Assembly (NCBI GenBank): GCA_008690995.1
Contig: VRMN01000001.1
Location: forward strand, 1,612,001-1,676,000
DNA: 64,000 bases
Reading direction: 5' to 3'
Source of the DNA: Porphyridium purpureum
Taxonomy: Eukaryota; Rhodophyta; Bangiophyceae; Porphyridiales; Porphyridiaceae
Shown: positions 10,429-19,003 of the stretch, piece by piece
How the letters are laid out: every line of letters begins with the position of its first letter
How positions within the stretch are numbered: the stretch's first letter is position 1
Position numbers and translations under genes: made by a program
Notes under the pieces: generated by a model
Database searches by the model: none
The model's input: the letters and a program-made list of their open reading frames with translations, nothing else
Told to the model about the DNA's origin: nothing

Positions 10429-11181
10429 ATGGATCAGCGCTCGCTTGGAAGGGCCGGGGAACCGTCATCTCTGTGCTCCCGACTGGACACATACGACGGA
10501 GACCGCGATGCGCTCAAGATTCGCACATGGTTGTTTTCTGCACGAGAAACAATATTTGTGCCAATGCGGGAGAACGTGGGCACCGGCGTGGCCGGCGCAG
10601 AGCTTCCGGCACGCGCAGTACGGACCGCCGCGACGTATCTGCGGGGTTCTGCCCTTATTTGGTATATGACACAGCAGCGTTTTACTTCCTGGGACACCTT
10701 TGCCACCGCACTGGAGGTAGCCTTCATGCCCCCTCATGCGTCCAGGGCCGCGCGAGACGAGCTCGCGAACTTGTCGCAGTCTGGCTCCATCGTAGAGTAC
10801 ACAAATGCGTTCAGCAGGATTACCATGATGATCCCTGGAATCACCCAGGACGAGAAGATGGATCGTTTTGTGCGTGGACTTCGTTCTCAAATTCGGGTTG
10901 AAGTCTTAAAAGCCAGTGTCAGTACAGTTGATCAGGCAATGCAAGTAGCGTGTGCGGCTGAATCAGCCTACGGGGCGGGGGCATTGCATCACCCAGTGCG
11001 CGCGCCGAGATACGATGAGGGAGGCGCGGCCCCGATGGAGCTCGGTGCCTTTAACGGGGGAAAACGTCAGCCGGGACGTGGGCCTGCGTGCTGGAATTGC
11101 GGAAAGCGCGGTCACTTGAAGGCAGACTGTCGTGCAGCAAAGAGGGAGGCGGGAAAAGGCCTGCTCCCGTCCGCGCAGTAG
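10429..11181 (+). CDS. gag: Copia-type element gag, Ty3-like
   Basis: The protein is about 250 residues with a retrotransposon-gag core (MDRFVRGLRSQIRVEV) and a CCHC knuckle (CWNCGKRGHLKADC). The core, a following PMELG motif and the knuckle align by eye with the gag of the Ty3 element at 3528-4334, and not with the gag of the copia element at 5195-8650. The next frame downstream (from about 11088) carries an aspartic protease (LIDSGAS) followed by the start of the integrase zinc region. Confidence 0.8.
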   Translation: MDQRSLGRAGEPSSLCSRLDTYDGDRDALKIRTWLFSARETIFVPMRENVGTGVAGAELPARAVRTAATYLRGSALIWYMTQQRFTSWDTFATALEVAFMPPHASRAARDELANLSQSGSIVEYTNAFSRITMMIPGITQDEKMDRFVRGLRSQIRVEVLKASVSTVDQAMQVACAAESAYGAGALHHPVRAPRYDEGGAAPMELGAFNGGKRQPGRGPACWNCGKRGHLKADCRAAKREAGKGLLPSAQ

Positions 11182-11942
11182 AGCCGACGGGAGATAAGGA
11201 AGTGCTCAGGCTTGATGTCATGGGGTATGGTCGCGAGCGTCCGGCGACAATAAACAAGAAGGGCAACTTCGGTCGCGAGCACCCGGCGACGAAAAATAAG
11301 AAGGGTTGGCACAGGCGCGAGTGCCCCGAGAAAATGAGAAGGGGATGTCAGGATAGCATCGATTTGTTTGCCCCCACGCGAACAACAAAGATATTGTTGG
11401 ATGGTTGTGTATCGGCATGTGCGCTGATAGACAGCGGCGCCAGTGCATGCTTCATTCGCGCTGACTTGGCGAAGATGCTGCGAGCACGACGAAGTCGAGC
11501 GCCGGACGTTGAGGTCAGCCTCGCGGACAATACACCCATCGAGGTGTCCGGTTTGATTTGCCCCACCGTCCATATGCACAGAAGCCATGAGTGGTGTTTC
11601 CCATCTACAGAGCTTCCGATTCCATTCCTTATAGTCGAGAATCTGAAGCATGAGGCGATTTTCGGCATGCCCTGGATTCAGAAATTCCTGCCAGGATGGG
11701 GCCGACGGTCAGATCTAAGCGCATTGCCTGTCATTGCCACCGATTGGCAGCATATGCTCACTCATCAGCCAAAATCAGACTCCTGCCGCGCATGTATCGT
11801 CGGCAAGATGAGAAGACGCCCGTCGCGGCGGACAGGAGGCCAAGCGACCGAGGCATCTGAACTATGTGTGGATCTGATAGACTGTGGAAGGGACGAGGAG
11901 GCATGGGGGCGTGGCGGGGAGCGGTACGCACTGGTGTGCGTT

Positions 11943-12988
11943 TGTCACGAACCGTGCTGGCCCAGGACACAGCGGCACACCCAACAGCAAGCCAAGCGGC
12001 ACACGCACGCACACAAGCTGGACAATCCACGCAACCAAGAGGAAACACAAGACACCCGTAGTCAACTGGACCTGCGGCAGGCAGGAAACCCGGAACCAAC
12101 GACGCTCACGCACGCTGCTCACACGCAAACAGCCAAGAGCACCCACACACGGGACCGACAGAACCAACCAAGAGCAGGCACACGGGAAAGACACAGCCAA
12201 CCAAGAGCACACGCACGGAGCAGGCACAGCCAACCAAAAGCACACACACGGAAGACGCGCGTAACGGGGGAACCAGGCGTCCGCTGCCCAACCGGGATCC
12301 CGTTCGGCCACACTTTACGGTGATCCGGGACCCGGGGAGGCGTTGTGGGCAGCCGGGGTTAGCCGGAGGAGGTTACCTCACCTTTCGGCTTCAAACGGCC
12401 TATCACTCCTTTATCCGCCCCCGCCCACGTACCACCCCCGGATCCGCTTCCGAACAAGGACCGTCTAACGACGCCTTACCCCAGGGCATCCGCGAACCTT
12501 CCCCGTTAAACCCCCCGCTCGCTCACTCGCGCTGTACTCCCGCCGTACCCCCGCTGTACTCCCGCTGTACTCCCGCTGTACCCCCGCTCCTCAACAGGTA
12601 CCCAAGGCCCGAACACGCTTCCTTGAATACACCTGTTTTTACTTAGATCCACCTTCCTCCTTCTGTCTCCCGACCCCCCTCTCCCCCCCTTGGTTGCCGA
12701 CCCGCGCGTCTTTTTATACCCATCGCGACCACTGTACCCCCGAGGTACAGTGCCTTGCTGTCGCTGAGTCTAGAATCTCCCAGAAGGTTCCAGCCACCTC
12801 CTGGCTGTACACCCATTCCATACTGGGTGGTCATCGCGCGTCTGGTCCCTAAGGGAAGGGGCCTTCAGGCCTACCACGCGCCCCCTTGTACACCTACAGT
12901 ACAGTGGGTCCGGCGCGACCAGGTATCCGGCCACGGACTATGGCTATTTTTTAATCATTTCCTTAACACACGGGCTACTCCCGTGACA
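11943..12988 (-). mobile_element. Solo LTR inserted in the copia-type element
   Basis: A 1046-bp insert has perfect 7-bp inverted ends TGTCACG...CGTGACA and is flanked by CGTT on both sides (11939-11942 and 12989-12992), a 4-bp target duplication. It holds no gag or pol. On the minus strand it has a TATAAAAA box near 12711-12720 whose surroundings resemble those in the Ty3 LTR, so it is most likely a solo LTR of a Ty3-like family in minus orientation. It also carries a short tandem array of GCTGTACTCCC-like units (about 12533-12595) and three ACTGTAC/GTACAGT words (12731, 12745, 12899). It is younger than its host element. Confidence 0.78.
12533..12595. repeat. Short tandem array, units like CCCGCTGTACTC
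   Basis: Roughly five degenerate 10-12 bp units built on CGCTGTAC or CGCCGTAC lie inside the solo LTR. They may be regulatory repeats. Confidence 0.6.
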
Positions 12989-13025
12989 CGTTGATCGTCG
13001 CGACGGATGGCTCAGCGTTCAGCCA

Positions 13026-15776
13026 ATGCGTGAAAAGACAGCACGAGCTGCCGCAGACGCCTTGATTAGCGTGATGGCCGGCACTCAGTGGCCGCGAGCG
13101 ATCAAGACGGATGAAGGCTCCGAATTCCGCGGAGCCTTTGAGGCGCTGGTAAAAGCACAAGGTGCAGAAGCTGTGTACGCGGTGCCGGGAAGTCCAAACA
13201 CTCACGCACTGAGTGAGTCCCGGAATCGAGATCTGCTTGAACCAGTCCGTGCTGCACTTGTTCAATCGGGCCTGCCGGCACACTTCTGGCCTGACGCTGT
13301 TTCTCATCATGCGTTTACGTACAACAGGTTCGGCGCACAACACGGTCGAAAGAGCTCTTTTGAACGCAGATACACAAAAGAGTACAAGCGTACAAAGTTG
13401 GCTCCGTTCGGCTGTGCAGTGCTCTATTTTGACGAAGAAGCAAGAAAATATGATTCAAGAGCAAAGTTGGGTGTGCTTTTACGATATCACGGGGAGGTAG
13501 GTTATGTCGTGGCTGACGTAGAAGATCTTTCGCGTGGGGTCATTCGCGAAATTATCACGCGCGACTGTGAATTCAAGAAAATGGAATTTCCGGCCTGCAA
13601 ACTTGGCATGCGGCCGCTAGGCGAGCGGCTGTGGCTGGACGAAGAAGGTCCCCAATCGCTCGGACTACCGACAGAAAAGTGTGGACGCTGCGAGAAAGTC
13701 CGAGTGAGTCAAGTTGGCTGCGCAAGATGCCTGGGCAGACGTGCCCGTCGACACCGGCGGGATGAGACTTGTATGATGGGGGCGTGTCGCTGTACACCAG
13801 AACAACTGCTTGGCCACGGACGGAGATTGGCACGGCGGGCCGAAGCCGAACAGGAACGCTCAGCATCCATCAGGGACAGGGAAGATAGGCGCCAGAGTCG
13901 CGAACAGGCAGCCCAGTCCAGACGAGCGCGAAAGGAAGAAAAGAAAGCGCGGCGACAAGCAAGAGTTGCCGCGCGATCGGCACAGCTCGAGCCACGGGCG
14001 CAGCCAATGCAGCCGGGAGCTGCCACTCGCTCCGGCAGGATCACTCGCGTGCCTGTGCGCTATGCGCACGAGTTGAATGTAACCACCGTAGTCCCGCGCA
14101 GTGATGCTTTGAGACAGGTCCGATTCAAGTTGGCCCGTGAGGAGGAGATGAGCCGTATGCGGCGGTTCAATGTTTGGGAAAGCGCACCAGTATCTTTGGT
14201 TGATGCTCGAAAACTTTCAAACATGAGTTTGGTTCGCTGCCACTTTATCTACACTGTTAAGCACAAAGAGTTGGGGATAGACGCTGAGGTGCCGAAAGCT
14301 CGTTTTGTTGCGGCCGGAAATAACATTCGTGACGCGATGGGCGTGTGTGTTGGGCAAGAAGTTCCGTACGCGACCCCCTCCAGCCTGGCGGCCATGCGGA
14401 TGGCCCTGGCATGGGCTGCGGCGAGAGACTTTGCGGTGACAAAGATGGACATGACATCCGCGTACCTGCAAGTGGAGTTGCAAGGTGATCCAGTATTTAT
14501 TCAACTGCCACAGGAGGCTGCGAATAATACTTCGGAGGTGTATCGACTCAAAAAGGCAATTTACGGCCTTCCGAGGTCAGGGACCGATTTTATGCGTGAG
14601 GCAGCGAAAAGACTTTGCGTGCGCGGTTGGCGAGAAACAGCGCCGTCGGTCTTCTGGCGGAACGAGTGCATGTTGGTTGCATACGTGGATGATTACCTTA
14701 TTGTAGGTCCCACCGCGGCGATTGAGAGAGTAGAAACCGAAATGCGTGAGACGTTCATTTTCGATAATGCGCCAGAGCGGCTGACTCAACAGCATGCGAT
14801 ATCTTTTCTCGGGATGAAGTTGGGGCGTGGACGGTCGCACATATACATTGACCATACAGCGTACGCGGAGCACATCACATGCTCACATGTGAAATCAGTA
14901 TTCGAAAAGGGGCAGGGTTCCATCCGCCTGCCAAGGTCTCCGGACACGAAACTTGAACCGTCTGAGCTAGAGAGTCCTTTGATTTTGGGGCACGAGCGGG
15001 CGCAAATAGGTGCGCTGCTATGGATTACGCGGACGGTAAGGCCTGATCTGGCTCGTGCAGTTGCACGCGTGGCGCGCTGTGTCGATAGCTGGTCCGTAGG
15101 GGCGCAAAAGCTTCTCGACAGAATCTTGGGATATTTGAAAGCTCACCCGAAGAGCATTATTTGTTATCCAGTGATAAGACAAGACGCAGAAAGTCTTAGA
15201 GCGAGCAAGATCGTAGTTTTTGCAGATTCTGACTTCGCGGGCGATGAGGGCGCCGGAGCCAAGAGCACAACAGGAGTGGCAGCTTTTTTTGAGGTGCAAG
15301 GACAACGCTACGTCCTGGATTGGACCTCGCGAGTGCAGAAGGCCGTTGCGACGTCATCAGCGGAGGCAGAGATTGTCGCTCTCTCCACCGCATGCAAAGG
15401 TGCGTTCACGCTTGAAGCCCTCTGCGGGTTTCCGGGAAAAACAGCGAGCATTCACATCTTCAGCGACAGTCAGGCCGCTTTGCGCGCCGTGAGGAAAGGA
15501 TATTCGGCGAAGCTCGCGCACATACGCAGAACACAACGAGTTTCCATTGCGTGGCTTAACAGCCTAACGGAGAAGCGACTCATGCGCTTCGACTGGGTGA
15601 GCGGCAGACAGAACCCAGCGGACTTGTTCACAAAGGCCTTTGGCCCGTACGAGTTCGCCAGAAGGCTGACTTTATTGGGGCTTGAAGGCCAAAGGATCAC
15701 GCGGGACCCCTGGCTCGATAAAGCCAGCTCTGATGGGGGCGCGGTAAAGAGTGCGGTTACAAAATCGAAAACGTAA
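13026..15776 (+). CDS. pol: Copia-type element integrase core, RT and RNase H
   Basis: The frame begins in the integrase catalytic core (KTDEGSEFRGAF). It continues through a long Arg- and Glu-rich linker into a copia RT (AYVDDYLIVG), and ends in a copia RNase H domain with ADSDFAGDEGA and the TSSAEAEIVAL motif. The frame runs slightly into the right LTR. This half is clearly Ty1/copia by domain order and sequence, unlike the gag and protease upstream. Confidence 0.85.
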   Translation: MREKTARAAADALISVMAGTQWPRAIKTDEGSEFRGAFEALVKAQGAEAVYAVPGSPNTHALSESRNRDLLEPVRAALVQSGLPAHFWPDAVSHHAFTYNRFGAQHGRKSSFERRYTKEYKRTKLAPFGCAVLYFDEEARKYDSRAKLGVLLRYHGEVGYVVADVEDLSRGVIREIITRDCEFKKMEFPACKLGMRPLGERLWLDEEGPQSLGLPTEKCGRCEKVRVSQVGCARCLGRRARRHRRDETCMMGACRCTPEQLLGHGRRLARRAEAEQERSASIRDREDRRQSREQAAQSRRARKEEKKARRQARVAARSAQLEPRAQPMQPGAATRSGRITRVPVRYAHELNVTTVVPRSDALRQVRFKLAREEEMSRMRRFNVWESAPVSLVDARKLSNMSLVRCHFIYTVKHKELGIDAEVPKARFVAAGNNIRDAMGVCVGQEVPYATPSSLAAMRMALAWAAARDFAVTKMDMTSAYLQVELQGDPVFIQLPQEAANNTSEVYRLKKAIYGLPRSGTDFMREAAKRLCVRGWRETAPSVFWRNECMLVAYVDDYLIVGPTAAIERVETEMRETFIFDNAPERLTQQHAISFLGMKLGRGRSHIYIDHTAYAEHITCSHVKSVFEKGQGSIRLPRSPDTKLEPSELESPLILGHERAQIGALLWITRTVRPDLARAVARVARCVDSWSVGAQKLLDRILGYLKAHPKSIICYPVIRQDAESLRASKIVVFADSDFAGDEGAGAKSTTGVAAFFEVQGQRYVLDWTSRVQKAVATSSAEAEIVALSTACKGAFTLEALCGFPGKTASIHIFSDSQAALRAVRKGYSAKLAHIRRTQRVSIAWLNSLTEKRLMRFDWVSGRQNPADLFTKAFGPYEFARRLTLLGLEGQRITRDPWLDKASSDGGAVKSAVTKSKT

Positions 15777-16034
15777 CGGAAGGAGGGACTGTTGACGGTC
15801 TCAGAGCAGCTTTATACGCTCTTGATTGTGAAGCCAAACGGTCACTACCCCTTGGGTCAGGACCGTCTGTGCACGACCATTCCAAGTTGAGGGATATATA
15901 ACTAGCACGTAGCACAGCCTCCTATCTAGTCCGACAATAAAGAGAGAAGGGCAAGAGACAAGCCCAGTTAAAAGCATTCACAAAACCCCTGCACTAAGGA
16001 GCAGGGTATTGGAGTGGCGACGCTCTCTTCACAG
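15742..16034 (+). repeat. Right LTR of the copia-type element
   Basis: It matches the left LTR along its full length, with TATATA at 15895-15900. It is preceded by a purine-rich GATGGGGGCG tract, the likely plus-strand primer. Confidence 0.9.
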
Positions 16035-16039
16035 TTCTA
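16035..16039. repeat. Target-site duplication (right), TTCTA
   Basis: This matches 10085-10089 exactly and abuts the right LTR end at 16034. Confidence 0.85.
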
Positions 16040-16608
16040 GTAAATTGAGCTGCTTTAGTATTAAATGACACGTATGCTGGAGCGGAGGACGGGCTCTGGT
16101 CGAGCTCCATTGTCAGCATCAGCAGCCAGTCTCACCCGCGCTCCGATTCAAGCTCACCAATGTACACAAAGACACGTGTAGATTGCTGACTTGATGACGA
16201 GGATCACTGTCTGGACGTTGACAACGCGCACGTATGACAGAGCTTTGCGTCGGGTACGGAACTGCGCAAAGACCCGCACAGCAAGAGAACGTCATCAGAG
16301 CCTGCAATCGTGGACTGCCAGCCGCGACTAATTTGCGATACTTTGCTTCAGGATTGTGATTCTGTAGAGCCCCGTGCTGGAATAAGCGCCGGGTCGTCGG
16401 CTTTACAACGAAACCACGTTGTGGCGAGGTCGCCTAGGTTCAAAGCTTGCTGAAACGATCCCTTCGACGTGGTCGACATGGCGTAGAATCCAGGATGATG
16501 CGTCATATCTTTCCCAGTGCGCAAGAGCAACCACTATAAAAGACGTGTGTCTCTGCTGTTGCAAGGAGTGAAGCGCAGTAGAGATACCAAGAGCAGGACG
16601 AGAATATC
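16040..16608. other. Unique sequence after the element; TATA-type promoter at its end
   Basis: No gene is recognised. TATAAAAG at 16535-16542 lies 67 bp before the small frame at 16609 and probably serves it. Confidence 0.4.
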
Positions 16609-16821
16609 ATGCATCGAATGGAGCCAAGAAGAGAATCGACCATGTCGAGCCCGCGTGCCCCAACTAACAGCAGTGCCGCGCGATACGAAATCAAATTTCA
16701 CGTGCTGGAGCGCATGCCTGAAGAGCTACAATACTCACCGATACCAAAGTTCCGTCCAACTCTGGCCGTGATCCCGGAAGACGAGAGTGAAGCCGAAGGA
16801 GCCGATGGAGACGATGAATAA
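16609..16821 (+). CDS. Small acidic-tailed protein, family not recognised
   Basis: This 70-residue frame begins 67 bp after a TATAAAAG box (16535) and ends 36 bp before an AATAAA signal (16858), a full small-gene layout. The N-terminal third is Arg, Ser and Pro rich, the middle contains the run KFHVLERMPEEL, and the last 16 residues are strongly acidic (Glu/Asp). It has no signal peptide, membrane segment or known motif. Later in-frame ATGs at 16618 and 16642 are possible starts. I do not recognise it. The promoter and polyadenylation context make it more credible than other short frames nearby. Confidence 0.45.
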   Translation: MHRMEPRRESTMSSPRAPTNSSAARYEIKFHVLERMPEELQYSPIPKFRPTLAVIPEDESEAEGADGDDE

Positions 16822-19003
16822 CTGTATCTTTTTTCCTGTCCATGTGCTTACCTTGAGAATAAATGCGTGTCGATAAACTCAAATGCAAAGGCCCATGACG
16901 GGCAAATTTCTCACGAGCTTGGCCAGGTGCTCAGCCTGAAATGCACGCTCTGTTTGCGACCCCGCGCGAGATAAAATAAGAAAGCAAATGCAAATCAATG
17001 TTTTCAAAATGCACGAGCGTCGAGGCTCAGTCCCCTTCACCCGCATTCATACAGGCCGATGCGATCGAGTCGGGAAAATACATGAAGAAAAAGACTTTGC
17101 TCAACTCGAGGACACTGCTGGTGCCGCTCCGACACATCTGCCGACCAAACTTGGCTCTCTGAAGCAGAAGAAGAAGAAGATACGTGCTCGCTAAGGACGA
17201 GCTTTGGCTGCAGCTGGATATATGATGAAACACTTGCGTGGTTGCTCGGACAGATGTCAGAGTTAGCAATGCATTGTATGATGTCGCTCGCATTACAACG
17301 CTCGAAATGCGCAGGTCACACTATGGCGCCATGAGCTTCCAAGCCTGCACGAAGCTCGATCCTTTCCACTGATCCTGCGCGGATGACAGCTGAGCTTTCT
17401 TGTCGTATCTGTGATGCCTTAAATTTGATATCATCGCATATCCTTCCACACGCCGTCAGCCAGTCTCGCAGGGAGATCTTCAATGCAGCAGAAGTGAATG
17501 GACCGGTTGACTCGGCAGTGCGGTGTGGCGTTCGACGGAGCAGCGAGATCGTCGTGCATACTGGGATGGATGGCCCTTCGAACGCCCTAAGCAGGTAGAA
17601 AATGCGCTGGACGGTGAGGCGTGTAAATTTCGGCAGACAGTAGAGCACACCAGAGGATGCACGAAGAGCGCAGTGACGGAAGCATTCGCTTGTTAAAATG
17701 CAGAACGGCAAGCAAAGCCAGAATAAATTAGACGAAACCAGCAAAAACGGGCCAGAGAAAAGCCGCGCGAAATGAAAGCAAATGTCACGACCTCGAGCGA
17801 ATGCACAAGGGCACAGCGTGTGGGAAAGAAACGAGACTGCACCCAACTTTTCCAGCGAGTCTTGAAACGATGGAGCAAGGCTCGCGCGGCACAGGTGAAC
17901 AGCTGCGCTCCATAATCGAGGCGTGACGATGATAATATGTACCATGCGTGCATGAACATTTCGGTAATCTTATCGTGTAGCCGTTCTGTGTAAGACAGAC
18001 ATCACGGAGCACCAATACCAATGCCAGCCACAACCCCGATGGGCTGCTGTCGGGCCTGCACAGGCGACACGACGCTCCTGACTTGGAGTCGGCGGTGTGA
18101 ACGGCATTTTCCTCTTCAGCTGCCGTCGCCACCCTTCGCTCCGTCTTGCAGGATGCGCATCGACCGAACATTTGACGCAAAGACACGCCTTGCTTCCCGC
18201 GCAAGTGAGTCACTCGAAACGGCAACAGGACTCGAGTTACTCAAGCTGCGAAAGCCCCTTCATCGTCTCGTCCAAGCGTATGATTCATTCATGGCCAGCA
18301 CGCGGATAGGACCCGGAGTGAACAGTCATGGCGGGTCGCCACAAGCGGAAACACGCTGCGGCTCCTTGGCACTTGAGCCGTTTCCTCCCTCCGAGCAAAC
18401 CATCTATTAAAACACCCCCGTTTTATCGGAAACATCGGAAACCGCGCTCGATTTGGAAATGTTGCGCGTGTTTCATGGAGGCGATGGAGACGACGCGGCG
18501 CACGGATACGCGGCGTTGCGCGGCAACGCACAGGAAGGAGTGGTTTCAGGTCATCATGGAATTCAAAATGTGGCTGCACGCGCCCTCCGAAAAATTCGCG
18601 CGAGTTTTGCATCTGTCCTGAAATGTGTCTACATGATCCGATCGATGCGCCAAATTCGTGCGTGCTCGCGTGCGCACGTGGCCAGTCCAGGCGTCTCAGA
18701 GCAAGAGGAAACGGTCTCCGCGTAGGTTGCCGACGGAAAACAGCAGTGCCTGTGTCTGAAAATATGTTGCTGTGGTTGTGAAAATCTCTCTGTGGTGTCA
18801 CCTTTGTGATGAGAGGGACAGGTCCGCGTCAGGGCGCACACGCACGGGCGAACATCCGCAAGCATATAAAAGAGCGATTGGGTCTGAGCCCACGGAAGTT
18901 TGTGTCGTTCCTGGAAGAGGACTGTAACTCTAAGAAGCGGAAAAGGCAGAAAGACTCGATAACAGGGAAAACGAGACAAGGCAAACCTGCGTTTGTTGTG
19001 GCC
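16822..19003. other. Long intergenic region; promoter for the LPMO-GH19 gene at its end
   Basis: Short frames occur on both strands (for example 17316-17945 minus), but none shows a family motif or a promoter of its own. TATAAAAG at 18865-18872 lies about 130 bp before the ATG at 19004 and is the likely core promoter of the next gene. That argues against the in-frame ATG at 18809, which lies upstream of the box. Confidence 0.5.
18865..18872 (+). promoter_or_regulatory. TATA box of the LPMO-GH19 gene
   Basis: TATAAAAG sits 132 bp upstream of the chosen start codon, which leaves about 100 bp of leader. Confidence 0.6.

Larger units (their letters stand above)
10090..16034 (+). mobile_element. 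Copia-type LTR retrotransposon with Ty3-like gag and protease
   Basis: LTRs of 293 bp (10090-10382 and 15742-16034) appear identical by eye, so the insertion is very recent. The target site TTCTA is duplicated at 10085-10089 and 16035-16039. A TGGTATTATCGCG primer-site-like stretch follows the left LTR, and a purine tract with GATGGGGGCG precedes the right one. The interior runs gag, protease, integrase, RT, RNase H (copia order), but gag and protease resemble the neighbouring Ty3 element. A solo LTR of another family is inserted in the integrase part (11943-12988), so this copy is interrupted at least once. The LTR ends are CGG...CAG rather than TG...CA. Confidence 0.9.

Noticed and set aside
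17316-17945. A 209-residue minus-strand frame
   Set aside because: It lacks a recognisable domain, promoter or conservation signal; the stretch is treated as intergenic.
18809-19003. A longer N-terminus for the LPMO-GH19 protein from an upstream in-frame ATG
   Set aside because: It would start before the TATA box and bury the signal peptide; cleavage before the catalytic His requires the start at 19004.
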